Assembly (NCBI GenBank): GCA_017881465.1
Contig: JADGQV010000011.1
Coordinates: forward strand, 1-32,365
Source: Gemmatimonadaceae bacterium
Lineage (GTDB): Bacteria > Gemmatimonadota > Gemmatimonadetes > Gemmatimonadales > Gemmatimonadaceae
DNA length: 32,365 nucleotides
Direction of reading: 5' to 3'
Position numbers and translations under genes: made by a program. This document shows, piece by piece, positions 7,243-16,938 of this stretch. The notes beneath the pieces were generated by a model. That model saw only the letters and a program-made list of their open reading frames with translations, did no database searches and was not told the origin of the DNA. Numbering within the stretch: position 1 is the stretch's first letter; each line of letters opens with the position of its first letter.

Positions 7243-8643
7243 CTAAACGTTCTTGAGCGCCTGACCGATCTGAGTCAGCGACTGACGCGCGTCCCCGAAC
7301 AACATCCGTGTGTTGTCGTTATAAAAGAGCGCGTTGTCGATTCCCGCGAAGCCGTGGCCCATGCTGCGCTTCAGCACGATAACGTTGCGCGCGCGATCTA
7401 CATCGAGAATCGGCATTCCGTAAATCGGGCTCGATGGATCGTCGCGCGCGGCTGGGTTCACGACGTCGTTCGCGCCCACTACGAGCACGACGTCAGTCTG
7501 CGGAAACTCTCCGTTGACCTGATCCATCTCGAGGAGCTGGTCGTACGGCACGTTCGCCTCCGCGAGGAGGACGTTCATGTGCCCGGGCATGCGACCCGCG
7601 ACCGGATGAATAGCGTACTTGACATCGACGCCTCGCTTCTCCAGATCGGTGGCAAGCTCTCTCACGGTGTGTTGCGCTTCCGCGACCGCCAGGCCGTATC
7701 CCGGCACGATCACCACGCTTCGGGCGTAGGCGAGAGCGATCGCCGTGTCCTCAGCCGTCGTCTGTCGAACCGTGCGCCCAACCGCGCTGGCGGTGGCCGT
7801 GGCATCACTGGCGGCCGCCCCGAACGCGCCAAACAAAACGTTACCAACAGATCGATTCATTGCCTTGCTCATGAGCAGCGTGAGGAGCGTGCCGGACGCG
7901 CCGACGAGAACACCCGCCACCACCAGCATCTGATTGTGAAGCACGAATCCGGTGAGAGCGGCAGCGAGTCCGGTGAGCGAGTTCAGGATCGAGATCACGA
8001 CCGGCATGTCTCCGCCACCAATCGGGAGCACGAACATCGCGCCGAGCATCAGCGCCGCGGCGAAGAGCATCCAGAGCGGGGGGGAGCCGCCCCCACCGAC
8101 GACGACGAACGCACCAAGCGCCAGGACGGAGAGCAGAATGAGCGCGTTGATCAGGCGCTGAAGCGGAAACTGGAGCGGTCTCCCCGGAAGAATCTCCTGA
8201 AGCTTTCCAAAGGCGACGATGCTTCCCGTAAACGAGATCGCGCCGATCGCGGTCCCGAGCACGATCGATGTCGCCTCGCCCGATCCGATTGCTTCGCCTG
8301 CCCGTGTGAGCCGGAGGAACTCGGCCACCGACACCAGCGCCGCCGTCGCTCCGCCCATGCCGTTGAAGAGCGCGACCATCTGCGGCATCGCGGTCATCTG
8401 AACGGTCCTCGCGAAGTACACGCCGATCGCCGCGCCGATCAGAGTTCCAATCGCGATCGTCCAGAAGGATACGATCTGCCGATCCAGCAGCGTCACGCCG
8501 AGCGCGAGCGCCATTCCGATCGCGGCGACGCGGTTGCCCGATCTCGCGGTCGCGGGCGAGCTGAGCCTTTTGAGTCCGAAAATGAAGAGAACCGCAGCGA
8601 CGATGTAGCTGAGGGCTATCACCGATTCGCGGAGATCAAGCAT
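7243..8643 (-). CDS. pntB: NAD(P) transhydrogenase subunit beta
   Basis: A 466-residue membrane subunit of proton-translocating transhydrogenase. The first ~270 residues contain multiple membrane helices (for example ALSYIVAAVLFIFGL and GAFVVVGGGG). The C-terminal domain III binds NADP(H), with the motif VVIVPGYGLAVAEAQH, then HPVAGRMPGHMNVLLAEANVP and GANDVVNPAA. Length and motif order match the E. coli-type beta subunit. The start overlaps the pntAB stop by eight bases. With PntAA and PntAB it uses the proton-motive force to reduce NADP+ with NADH, which supplies biosynthetic NADPH. Confidence 0.96.
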   Translation of the reverse strand: MLDLRESVIALSYIVAAVLFIFGLKRLSSPATARSGNRVAAIGMALALGVTLLDRQIVSFWTIAIGTLIGAAIGVYFARTVQMTAMPQMVALFNGMGGATAALVSVAEFLRLTRAGEAIGSGEATSIVLGTAIGAISFTGSIVAFGKLQEILPGRPLQFPLQRLINALILLSVLALGAFVVVGGGGSPPLWMLFAAALMLGAMFVLPIGGGDMPVVISILNSLTGLAAALTGFVLHNQMLVVAGVLVGASGTLLTLLMSKAMNRSVGNVLFGAFGAAASDATATASAVGRTVRQTTAEDTAIALAYARSVVIVPGYGLAVAEAQHTVRELATDLEKRGVDVKYAIHPVAGRMPGHMNVLLAEANVPYDQLLEMDQVNGEFPQTDVVLVVGANDVVNPAARDDPSSPIYGMPILDVDRARNVIVLKRSMGHGFAGIDNALFYNDNTRMLFGDARQSLTQIGQALKNV

Positions 8644-8959
8644 CCTTTTTCTCGGCCTCCGCCTTGGGCGCGACCGTCTCGCGCTTCTTGAACATCTCGA
8701 GCATCCGGTCGGTCACGACGAAGCCACCAAAGACATTCGCGGCGCCGAATACCACCGCGATGAATCCCAGCACGTGCAGCAGCGGGGTGTCGGCTGACCC
8801 GGCGACGAGGAACGCGCCGAGCACCACGATGCCGTGGATCGCGTTCGTGCCCGACATGAGCGGCGTGTGCAGCACCGAGGGGACGCGACTGATCACCTCG
8901 AAGCCGACGAAGATAGCCATGATGAAGACGTAGATGCCGAGGATCAGCTCCTGGCTCAC
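8636..8959 (-). CDS. pntAB: NAD(P) transhydrogenase subunit alpha 2 (membrane part)
   Basis: A 107-residue small membrane subunit with three helices. It begins at LILGIYVFIMAIFVGFEVI, continues with the conserved RVPSVLHTPLMSGTNAIHGI segment and ends at VVTDRMLEMFKKR and a charged tail. It is the domain II piece of the alpha subunit, separate here from the NAD-binding part as in many bacteria with a three-gene operon. The ATG overlaps the pntAA stop by four bases and its own stop overlaps pntB, so all three are translationally coupled. Confidence 0.95.
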   Translation of the reverse strand: MSQELILGIYVFIMAIFVGFEVISRVPSVLHTPLMSGTNAIHGIVVLGAFLVAGSADTPLLHVLGFIAVVFGAANVFGGFVVTDRMLEMFKKRETVAPKAEAEKKDA

Positions 8960-10143
8960 TTGGCGGACTCCACGGTGGATGGTTTGAGAGGTGACATGCC
9001 CAGCAGCCGGCGTGTGGGCTCGTGCCGGATTTCGCCATTGGCGGTAACGACGACGGCGTCGATGATGTCGTCGCCGAAATTGAGATTGAGCTCGCCCTTC
9101 GGCGCAAGCAGCGTCGCGAGCGCGGCGATGTTCTTCGAGTACATCTGGCTGGCGTGATAAGCGAGTTCGCTCGAAATATGGAGCGGCGCTATGATCGTGA
9201 CATCGTGCCTCACGACTGTTTCGCCCGGCACGCTCAGCTCGCAGTTGCCGCCCTGTTCGCCGGCGAGATCGACGATCACCGAGCCGGGTCGCATAGCTTT
9301 GACCGTCTCCGCGCCCACGAGCACCGGCGCCGCCTTTCCCGGCACGAGCGCAGTGGTGATGATCACGTCCGCCTGCAACGCGTGGTTGTGGATCAGCTCC
9401 TTCTCGCGCCGGATGTGCCGATCGCTCAGCTCGCGCGCGTAGCCGCCCGAGTCCTGAGCGTCTTCGAGGTGCACGTCCAGCTCGACGAAGGTCGCCCCCA
9501 GACTCTGCACCTGCTCCTTGACGACCGGCCGCGTGTCGAAAGCCTCGACGACCGCTCCGATGCGACGCGCTGTCGCGATGGCCTGGAGTCCCGCGACTCC
9601 GGCTCCGATGACGAGCACACGCGCGGGACGCACCGTGCCCGCCGCGGTCATGAGCATGGGAAAGAACTTCTGAAGCGCGTTCGCCGCGAGCAGGACCGCC
9701 TTGTAACCGGCAACGGTGCTCTGCGAGGACAGCGCATCCATCATCTGAGCGCGCGTCGTCCGCGGCACCAGCTCCATGCTGCAGGCGATGATCTTCCGCT
9801 CGGCCAGCTGCTGAAAGAACGCCGGATCGCCGGAAGGCTGGAACAAGCCGATGAGAACCGTGCCTTCCGTGAGCATGTCCAGCTCCGCCTGGCCGCTGGA
9901 TTCCGCGCGTCCGGGACGCTGGACCTTGAGAACCATCTGCGCCGTCGAATAAATCTCCTCGGACGTGTCGACAACGTCGCAGCCGACCGCGCGATAAGCG
10001 TCGTCGGTAAAACCTGCTCGCAGTCCGGCGTCGCGCTCGACGACCACGCGATGACCGGCGCGCGTGAGCACGGGGACGACTTCCGGCACGAGCGCAACAC
10101 GCCTCTCTCCGCTCGCAATCTCTCGCGGGACGCCTATCAGCAT
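8956..10143 (-). CDS. pntAA: NAD(P) transhydrogenase subunit alpha 1 (NAD-binding)
   Basis: A 395-residue soluble domain I subunit. It opens MLIGVPREIASGERRVALVP, the standard start of the alanine dehydrogenase/PNT family. The dinucleotide site is RVLVIGAGVAGLQAIATARR, followed by VEAFDTRPVVKEQVQSLGA with the acidic residue that binds NAD(H) ribose. It is the first gene of the pntAA-pntAB-pntB operon and diverges from the MCE-like gene across 74 bases. Length fits the split-subunit enzyme and excludes alanine dehydrogenase, given the two membrane subunits downstream. Confidence 0.96.
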   Translation of the reverse strand: MLIGVPREIASGERRVALVPEVVPVLTRAGHRVVVERDAGLRAGFTDDAYRAVGCDVVDTSEEIYSTAQMVLKVQRPGRAESSGQAELDMLTEGTVLIGLFQPSGDPAFFQQLAERKIIACSMELVPRTTRAQMMDALSSQSTVAGYKAVLLAANALQKFFPMLMTAAGTVRPARVLVIGAGVAGLQAIATARRIGAVVEAFDTRPVVKEQVQSLGATFVELDVHLEDAQDSGGYARELSDRHIRREKELIHNHALQADVIITTALVPGKAAPVLVGAETVKAMRPGSVIVDLAGEQGGNCELSVPGETVVRHDVTIIAPLHISSELAYHASQMYSKNIAALATLLAPKGELNLNFGDDIIDAVVVTANGEIRHEPTRRLLGMSPLKPSTVESAK

Positions 10144-10205
10144 TCCGAAGGGTTATTGGCCGTCATGTATGCGCCATAAGATAAGCGGTCCCGATAGCTC
10201 GTGTT

Positions 10206-10211
10206 TATATT
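10206..10211 (+). promoter_or_regulatory. -10-like box for the MCE/MlaD gene
   Basis: TATATT lies six bases before the ATG at 10218, with no Shine-Dalgarno between. This again predicts a leaderless transcript. No clear -35 is visible. Confidence 0.4.
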
Positions 10212-10217
10212 CGCTCA

Positions 10218-11168
10218 ATGCCCCGCCAACTTCATTGGAGCGAGCTGAGGGGAGGTCTGATCGCGGCGGCGGTGATCACGACGCTGACCGTCGCCGTCCT
10301 GCTGTTCGCGCGCGTGGGCGGACTTCACGGCAAGAAAGTAACCCTGTACGTCGTGGCTGCCGAAGCGCCCGGCATCCTCTCCGGCACCGAGGTGTGGCTC
10401 GCCGGCGAAAAGGAGGGAATCGTCAAGGACGTCTCCTTCCGCCCGGCCACCGTCCCCGAATTGGAGCGGATCCTGATCAGGACCGAATTCCTCACGGAGG
10501 CGCTTTCCAGCGTGCGCCGGGATTCATACGCGCAGATCAAGCCAGGCGGGAGCCTGATTGGAACGCTCGTCGTGTCCATATCGCCGGGGACGATGGCCGC
10601 GCGTCCGCTTCACGATGGTGACACGATTTACGCGCGTCCAAGAGCCCAGGTGGCAGATCTCAGCGAAGACGTGGCGTCCATCGGACCCGAATTCGCCGCG
10701 CTCGGCTCCGCCACAAAAGAGCTGGCCGACAAGATCGGCCGACCAGTCGGCACGTTCGGAAATTATCGGGCGAGCGGGCTTCCCGATTTGGCGGACGTGA
10801 GCGCCGGCATGTCGAGTCTGAGCAGGAGAGCGACGGGTGGAAACGGCACCATAGCCCGCTTGACGCGCGGCAACCTCCGGGCGCGGGCATCACACGCGAT
10901 GGCGGCAGCTGACTCGATTCGGACGCTGATGTCGTCGAACAAGGGAAACCTCGGTCGCTTCAGGCGCGATACGACGCTCGTTACGAACGCGAATCACGTC
11001 CTCGCGGAAGTCGATACATTGCGCGCCCTTCTCTCGAATCCCGTCGGCACGATTGCCGCCGCCCATTCGGACAGCGCTCTCACGCGACAGCTGGACCGCA
11101 CCCATGCCCTGCTCGCCTCGCTCATCAAAGACGCCAAGAGTCATCCGCTGCGCTACATCAGATTCTGA
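10218..11168 (+). CDS. MlaD/MCE-family lipid-transport substrate-binding-like protein
   Basis: A 316-residue protein with one N-terminal membrane helix (about 13-32) and an MCE-type domain from about 39 to 128. The segment SYAQIKPGGSLIGTLVVSISPGT is the typical MCE strand-glycine pattern. The rest, about 130-316, is helical and Ala/Ser/Arg-rich, as in the C-terminal helices of MCE proteins. Family members are anchored in the inner membrane and form hexamers that pass lipids between membranes. The partner permease (MlaE) and ATPase (MlaF) are not adjacent in this window, so the gene is solitary here. The transported lipid is unknown. Confidence 0.75.
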   Translation: MPRQLHWSELRGGLIAAAVITTLTVAVLLFARVGGLHGKKVTLYVVAAEAPGILSGTEVWLAGEKEGIVKDVSFRPATVPELERILIRTEFLTEALSSVRRDSYAQIKPGGSLIGTLVVSISPGTMAARPLHDGDTIYARPRAQVADLSEDVASIGPEFAALGSATKELADKIGRPVGTFGNYRASGLPDLADVSAGMSSLSRRATGGNGTIARLTRGNLRARASHAMAAADSIRTLMSSNKGNLGRFRRDTTLVTNANHVLAEVDTLRALLSNPVGTIAAAHSDSALTRQLDRTHALLASLIKDAKSHPLRYIRF

Positions 11169-11226
11169 CTTGACCGCGTTTTTCGGCACCGTTACCTTCG
11201 AGGTGAATCGCGCGCAGTGACGCGCG

Positions 11227-11334
11227 ACCCTCCTTCCTCCCCCGCACGCAGCTCCGCACCCAACCCCCGCACTTTCCGAGCTCCATTTGGCTCGGGTTCC
11301 CAGCAGGCTCCTACCTCATTTCTCTCCCCACAGC
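11227..11334 (+). promoter_or_regulatory. C-rich, G-poor leader of rho (candidate rut site)
   Basis: A hand count of the 108 bases before the chosen rho start gives 54 C and 16 G. There are pyrimidine runs and little obvious pairing. Rho loads on such C-rich unstructured RNA, and rho is autoregulated by attenuation in its leader in E. coli. Autoregulation here is inferred from composition only. Confidence 0.45.
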
Positions 11335-12588
<1,254 letters not shown>

Positions 12589-12594
12589 GCCCCG

Positions 12595-13023
12595 GTGAAC
12601 CCCGCGCTCGCTCGTTATCTCGCGGTGGACTACGGCCGGAAGAGGATTGGCCTCGCAATCAGCGATCCGCTGGGCATGATCGCCTCGCCGGCGGGGTTCA
12701 TTGAGCGGCGGGAAGGCAAAAGACCCCCGATCACAAAAATCATCGCACGCGCTACGGAACTGGGCGCTCTGGGGTACCTAATAGGCCTTCCGCTCGACGG
12801 AGAGGGCAACGAGACGGCTTGGACGGAAGAAATTCGTGCTTTGGGGGCCGAAATCGCGAAACGTACTGGCATGCCTGTTCGTTTCTTAGATGAACGGTTT
12901 ACCACGGCGGCAGCATTGCGTACAGTCAAAGAGATGGGAGAATCCACCCGCGGCAGGAAGGGCGACGTTGACTCGCTCGCGGCGGCGATTCTGCTACAGC
13001 AGGCGCTCAATGTTCAGAGCTGA
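12595..13023 (+). CDS. ruvX: Putative pre-16S rRNA nuclease / Holliday junction resolvase-like YqgF
   Basis: A 142-residue RNase H-fold protein. The first catalytic aspartate is in LAVDYGRKRIGLAISDP, the middle motif is YLIGLPLDGEGN, then FLDERFTTAAA and the final acid in KGDVDSLAAAILLQ. YqgF/RuvX processes 16S rRNA 5' ends in E. coli; a resolvase role has also been proposed. It starts with GTG shortly after rho, with the AAGGATAGG at the end of rho serving as a ribosome site. The 3' end overlaps mltG by 14 bases. The ruvX-mltG neighbourhood is common in bacteria. Confidence 0.93.
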   Translation: MNPALARYLAVDYGRKRIGLAISDPLGMIASPAGFIERREGKRPPITKIIARATELGALGYLIGLPLDGEGNETAWTEEIRALGAEIAKRTGMPVRFLDERFTTAAALRTVKEMGESTRGRKGDVDSLAAAILLQQALNVQS

Positions 13024-14224
13024 TTCGCGCTCCGCGCTCGTCGCGGCGTGCGTGTTTGCCGCTGCCTGCGCGGGCGAGCCGCACGGAGCGCCGACGCGCG
13101 TGATCGTTCCCCGCGGAGCCAGCTTCGCGCAGGCGGCGGACTCGCTCGCGCGCACCGGCATTGTCGGTTCGCCGCGAATCTTCCGCCTCTACGGCCGTTT
13201 CACCGGAGGCGATCGCAACATCAAGCCCGGCACGTATCTGCTCAAGCACGGCACGCCCTGGAAGGACATCATCAGCGCGCTCAACGGCGGACACGGGCTC
13301 GTCAACACGATCACGATACCCGAGGGCTACACGCTCTCGCAGATCACGCCTCTGCTGGCGCGCACGCTCAAGGTGCCCGCGGAGTCGGTGCAAGCCGCCG
13401 TCCGCGACACCGCGCTGCTCGCGAGACTCGACATCCCCAATCCAACTCTCGAGGGGTACGTCTTTCCCGATACCTACGCTTTCCCGGTCGGCACCACGGC
13501 TCGGCAGGCCGTGCGTGAGATGGTCTACTCGTTCGAGCGCCGCTGGAAGCCGGATTGGGATTCGAGCCTCGTAGATCTCAAGATCAACCGCAACGATCTC
13601 GTGACGATGGCATCAATCGTCGAGAGAGAAGCCCGGCTACCCGAGGAGCGCCCCGTCATCGCGGCGGTCTACTACAATCGTCTGCGCAAGGGGATGCTCC
13701 TCCAGGCGGATCCAACGATTCAATACGCGCTCGGACATCACGTCGGGCGGGTGCTGTACAAGGATCTGGCGGTCGCGTCGCCGTACAACACTTATATACA
13801 CAAGGGTCTTCCACCGGGACCGGTTGCCTCCCCGGGCGCGGCGAGTCTCGCGGCGGCGGCGAATCCGGCAAACGTACCCTATCTGTACTTCGTCGCGAGC
13901 CCGGATGGCCACCACGAATTCCGGATGACGCTCGAGGAGCACACGAGCGCGATCAAGCAGGTCCGCGCCGCGACGCCCGCGAAGAAGAAGCCGGCGCCAC
14001 GGATGCTGGCGATGGCCTCGACCGGAGCATCTGGTCGAAGCGCAGCCAGCCGATCGGCCAAGACGCCTTCGCGTTCAACGAGCAAGACTCCCGCGAGGAC
14101 AGTGGGCAAATCGACCTCCAAGTCCAGCGGCACGACCGCGAAACCGACCTCGAAGAAGTCGACCAGCCATACATCGAGCACGAGGAAGCGCGCCTCCAGC
14201 AGGACGACAACCGCAAGTCGGTAG
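13010..14224 (+). CDS. mltG: Endolytic peptidoglycan transglycosylase MltG-like (YceG family)
   Basis: A 404-residue protein that cuts nascent glycan strands and so sets chain length. The LysM-like part has TIPEGYTLSQI near 102-112, then EGYVFPDTYAFP. The catalytic glutamate is most likely E206 in ASIVEREARLPEE, followed by AAVYYNRLRKGMLLQADPTIQYAL and the final ANPANVPYLYFVA. The usual N-terminal membrane helix is replaced by a short stretch ending FAAACAGEP, a weak lipobox, so it may be a lipoprotein with C20 modified. The last ~80 residues are a low-complexity Lys/Arg/Ser/Thr tail not typical of MltG. The ATG at 13010 lies inside ruvX, and upstream in-frame codons are ruvX shadow. Confidence 0.92.
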   Translation: MFRADSRSALVAACVFAAACAGEPHGAPTRVIVPRGASFAQAADSLARTGIVGSPRIFRLYGRFTGGDRNIKPGTYLLKHGTPWKDIISALNGGHGLVNTITIPEGYTLSQITPLLARTLKVPAESVQAAVRDTALLARLDIPNPTLEGYVFPDTYAFPVGTTARQAVREMVYSFERRWKPDWDSSLVDLKINRNDLVTMASIVEREARLPEERPVIAAVYYNRLRKGMLLQADPTIQYALGHHVGRVLYKDLAVASPYNTYIHKGLPPGPVASPGAASLAAAANPANVPYLYFVASPDGHHEFRMTLEEHTSAIKQVRAATPAKKKPAPRMLAMASTGASGRSAASRSAKTPSRSTSKTPARTVGKSTSKSSGTTAKPTSKKSTSHTSSTRKRASSRTTTASR

Positions 14225-14231
14225 CGAGTAG

Positions 14232-14846
14232 ATGCTCGATCCAAAGATCCTGCGTCTCGTCGCCATTACGGACGACGCCGAGGATCGGCGCGCGACGCTG
14301 GCTGATCGGGTGGCGGCAGCGGTTCGGGGCGGCGCCACGAGCGTCCAGGTGAGGCTCAAGAGCGCGACGTCACGCGAAGTCGTTGAGATCACTCGAGCGA
14401 TCATGAGCAGAGTATCGGTGCCGGTCATCGTCAACGACCGCGCCGACATCGCCCTCGCCGCCGGTGCGGCCGGGGTTCATGTGGGTGAAGCGGATCTTCC
14501 TGTCGCGGCCATTCGCAGATTTGCTCCGGCGGATTTCATAGTCGGCGCATCACTCGGGAGTGATGCCGAGCTGGCGAATGCAAAGGAGGCCGACTACGTC
14601 GGCATTGGACCCGTATACGGCTCGGACTCGAAGAGCGACGCCGGCTCAGCGATTGGTGTCGATGGATTCAAGCGACTCGCGGCGCTGGTGGCGCATCCCG
14701 CGGTGGCGGTGGGAGGGATAACCGCCGCCCGCGCGCTTCAGATCACAGTCGCCGGAGCGGCGGGCGTCGCGGTCATCAACGCGATATTCAAGACTGACGA
14801 TCCGGAGAGCGCGACCCGCGCGATCGCGGACGCCATCGGAAAGTGA
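14232..14846 (+). CDS. thiE: Thiamine-phosphate synthase
   Basis: A 204-residue TIM barrel that joins the pyrimidine HMP-PP and the thiazole phosphate to give thiamine phosphate. Visible motifs are VRLKSAT (diphosphate-binding strand), VNDRADIALAAGAAGVHVGEADLP, GASLGSDAEL, DYVGIGPVYGSDSK and AVGGITAARA. Length is normal. It begins seven bases after the mltG stop, in the rho-ruvX-mltG run, with no other thi gene nearby. Its last 59 bases overlap the 3' end of the opposing HD-GYP gene, so both C-termini are encoded by the same DNA. Confidence 0.92.
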   Translation: MLDPKILRLVAITDDAEDRRATLADRVAAAVRGGATSVQVRLKSATSREVVEITRAIMSRVSVPVIVNDRADIALAAGAAGVHVGEADLPVAAIRRFAPADFIVGASLGSDAELANAKEADYVGIGPVYGSDSKSDAGSAIGVDGFKRLAALVAHPAVAVGGITAARALQITVAGAAGVAVINAIFKTDDPESATRAIADAIGK

Positions 14847-15582
14847 TGTCGGGGGCGGGCTGAGCCTCTCCGCGCCTCCGGTTCCCGCGTGCCTTCTTCC
14901 GTGGCATGTGTGCGTGGCGCATTGCCTTCTCGATTTTTGCCAGAACCGGGGGACTCAGCAACAGCTCGACCAGCTCGGGGTCGAACTGCGTTCCCTTCCT
15001 TTCGGCGATCGCGCGCCTCGCGTCGCTGAAGCTGCGCGCGTGGCTGTAGCGGCGGCGATGCGTGATCGCGTCGAAGCTGTCGGCGATCGCGACGACACGG
15101 GCCTGTAGCGGAATTCGCTTCCCTTTGAGTCCGCGCGGATAACCGTTGCCGTCCCAGCGCTCGTGGTGCGCGAGGACGCCCTTCCCGAGGTCAGGATAGA
15201 ACGCGTTGAGCGGCTCGAGCACCTCGGCGCCCCGTTGAGGGTGCGTCATCACCGCTCTCCGTTCCTCCGGAGTGAGCTTGGCCGTTTCGTGGAAGATGTC
15301 CGTGAGGGCTCCGTGCAACTTGCCGATGTCGTGGAAGAGCGCGACCCGCTCGATGCTGTGCAGAGTGTGCTCGTCCAGTCCGGCCGCTTCGCCAAGTATG
15401 AGCGCGTAGGTCGCGACCCGCCGGACGTGGCCGCCGGTCTGTGCGTCGTTGGCATCGATCGCGTTGAGCAGCGTCTCCAGCGTGGCCGCGCTCAGCCGCT
15501 GGGCAGTGGTGCGCATCCTGTGCTCGTGGTAGAGCAGCCCGGTTGCAGCCGCGCTGACCGAGAGTGGGAGGATGCCTTTCAT
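14788..15582 (-). CDS. HD-GYP domain phosphodiesterase-like protein
   Basis: A 264-residue protein dominated by an HD-GYP domain. The HD pair is in ALFHDIGKLHG, and the GYP signature is intact in HHERWDGNGYPRGLKGKRIP, followed by ARVVAIADSFDAITHRRRY. Such domains hydrolyse cyclic-di-GMP, so it is probably a signalling enzyme. The N-terminus has a short hydrophobic stretch (LPLSVSAAATGLLYH) that might be a weak anchor; no receiver domain is attached. The ATG at 15582 is chosen because upstream residues lie in the divergent promoter gap. The C-terminal basic tail is encoded antisense to the end of thiE. Confidence 0.88.
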   Translation of the reverse strand: MKGILPLSVSAAATGLLYHEHRMRTTAQRLSAATLETLLNAIDANDAQTGGHVRRVATYALILGEAAGLDEHTLHSIERVALFHDIGKLHGALTDIFHETAKLTPEERRAVMTHPQRGAEVLEPLNAFYPDLGKGVLAHHERWDGNGYPRGLKGKRIPLQARVVAIADSFDAITHRRRYSHARSFSDARRAIAERKGTQFDPELVELLLSPPVLAKIEKAMRHAHMPRKKARGNRRRGEAQPAPDITFRWRPRSRGSRSPDRQS

Positions 15583-15714
15583 ATCTGATGGGCTTCGCAA
15601 GAAGCGTACGGACTCAGGGCTGCCTAGGCCGGGGACGGTGCGTTTTGACGAATAGCGACGCTGGTCGAAAGTCGCGCGATCTGTACTGCACGCGACACAC
15701 CCTGGCCGTGCCAT

Positions 15715-15720
15715 TAATTT
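15715..15720 (+). promoter_or_regulatory. -10-like box for the rlmI-like gene
   Basis: TAATTT lies five bases before the ATG at 15726 and there is no Shine-Dalgarno between them. It fits a leaderless start. It lies in the 143-base divergent gap with the HD-GYP gene. Confidence 0.35.
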
Positions 15721-15725
15721 TACGC

Positions 15726-16889
15726 ATGACTGTTGCCCGCGTGAACGTAAAAGGAGCACGCCGGTGGCTGAGCGGACATCCGTGGATCTATCGCACGGAT
15801 GTGACGGAACGGCCGATGATGGATGCCGGCGCTGTTCTGGTGCACGACAATCGCGGGAAACCGCTCGGCTGGGCGCTCTGGAGTCCGCTGTCCGAGATCT
15901 CGCTGAGGCTGCTCGATGCCAATCCCGATGCGGTGATCGACCAGGCGTGGTGGGACGAGCGCATCGCTTCAGCGATCGCGCGACGAGCGCCCCTCGAAGA
16001 TCACACCAACGCGTTCCGCCTCGTGCATGGCGAGGCGGATGGATGTCCGTCGCTCGTCTGCGACCGATACGACGAGTGGCTGGTCGTGCAGTTCATGAGC
16101 GCGGGACTCGAGCGGTTCAGAGAGGAGATACTTGCTTCGCTTCGCTCGCTGGTCGAGCCTTCGGGAATTCTGGCGCGCAACGACGTGCCGCTGCGCGCCA
16201 AGGAAGGCCTGCCGCGGGAGACGGTCGTTCTCGACGGCGAAGTTCCGCGCGAGATCGAGGTGCACGAGTACGGAATCAAGTATCTGGCGGCGCCCTGGAC
16301 CGGACAGAAAACGGGCGCGTTCCTCGACCAGCGGGAGAACAGGCACTTCGTCGGAACCGTGGCGCGAGGGAGAGCGCTCGACTGTTTCAGCTACCACGGC
16401 TCGTTCGCCCTGCATCTGGCGAAGCAAGCAACACACGTCACGGCGCTCGATGCATCAGGACCTGCGCTTATGAGAGCCGCCGAGAACGCGGCGCTCAATG
16501 CGCTCAACAACATCTCGTTCGTGGAAGCGAACGCATTCGATTATCTGCGGGAGAAGGAGCGCGAAGGAAGCACCTACGATACGATCGTCCTCGATCCTCC
16601 GGCATTCGCGAAAACACGGGCCGCGCTGCCGGGAGCGATGCGGGGGTACAAGGACATCAATCTTCGCGCGATTCGCCTGCTGGCTCCGGGCGGGCTCTTG
16701 TACACCGCGAGCTGCAGCTTTCATCTGACGAAGCCACTCTTTCTGGAGATGTTGCAGGACGCGGCTTCAGACAGTGGGCGGCGCGTCGCGATCCGCGCGC
16801 TCACGGGGCAGCCGCTGGACCATCCCGAGGTACTGACGATCCCAGAGACGGGCTACATCAAGGGCGCACTGCTCGAGGTGATGGACTAA
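15726..16889 (+). CDS. rlmI: Class I rRNA (cytosine-C5) methyltransferase, RlmI-like
   Basis: A 387-residue SAM-dependent methyltransferase. The N-terminus is a PUA-type RNA-binding domain (VKGARRWLSGHPWIYRTDV). The central part AAPWTGQKTGAFLDQRENR leads into the Rossmann fold with ALDCFSYHGSFALHLA as SAM motif I, VLDPPAFAKT as motif IV, and the SCSFH cysteine motif near the end. This order and length match E. coli RlmI, which makes m5C1962 in 23S rRNA. The ATG at 15726 gives a start at the usual position; longer frames extend into the HD-GYP promoter side. A hairpin follows between it and mutM. The exact target base is inferred. Confidence 0.9.
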   Translation: MTVARVNVKGARRWLSGHPWIYRTDVTERPMMDAGAVLVHDNRGKPLGWALWSPLSEISLRLLDANPDAVIDQAWWDERIASAIARRAPLEDHTNAFRLVHGEADGCPSLVCDRYDEWLVVQFMSAGLERFREEILASLRSLVEPSGILARNDVPLRAKEGLPRETVVLDGEVPREIEVHEYGIKYLAAPWTGQKTGAFLDQRENRHFVGTVARGRALDCFSYHGSFALHLAKQATHVTALDASGPALMRAAENAALNALNNISFVEANAFDYLREKEREGSTYDTIVLDPPAFAKTRAALPGAMRGYKDINLRAIRLLAPGGLLYTASCSFHLTKPLFLEMLQDAASDSGRRVAIRALTGQPLDHPEVLTIPETGYIKGALLEVMD

Positions 16890-16938
16890 CGCGGACTCGT
16901 TCGTGCTGCGACTGGCCACAAGAATGCCAAAGCAGGGA

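Noticed and set aside
7036-8691. Long open plus-strand frame opposite pntB
   Set aside because: Its composition is Arg/His/Asp-rich shadow text and pntB on the other strand is unmistakable.
8956-10143. Alanine dehydrogenase
   Set aside because: The gene is coupled to both membrane subunits of transhydrogenase, so PntAA is the right call.
12890-13009. Longer mltG start inside ruvX
   Set aside because: The added 40 residues are an out-of-frame reading of conserved ruvX codons; the ATG at 13010 gives a normal N-terminus.
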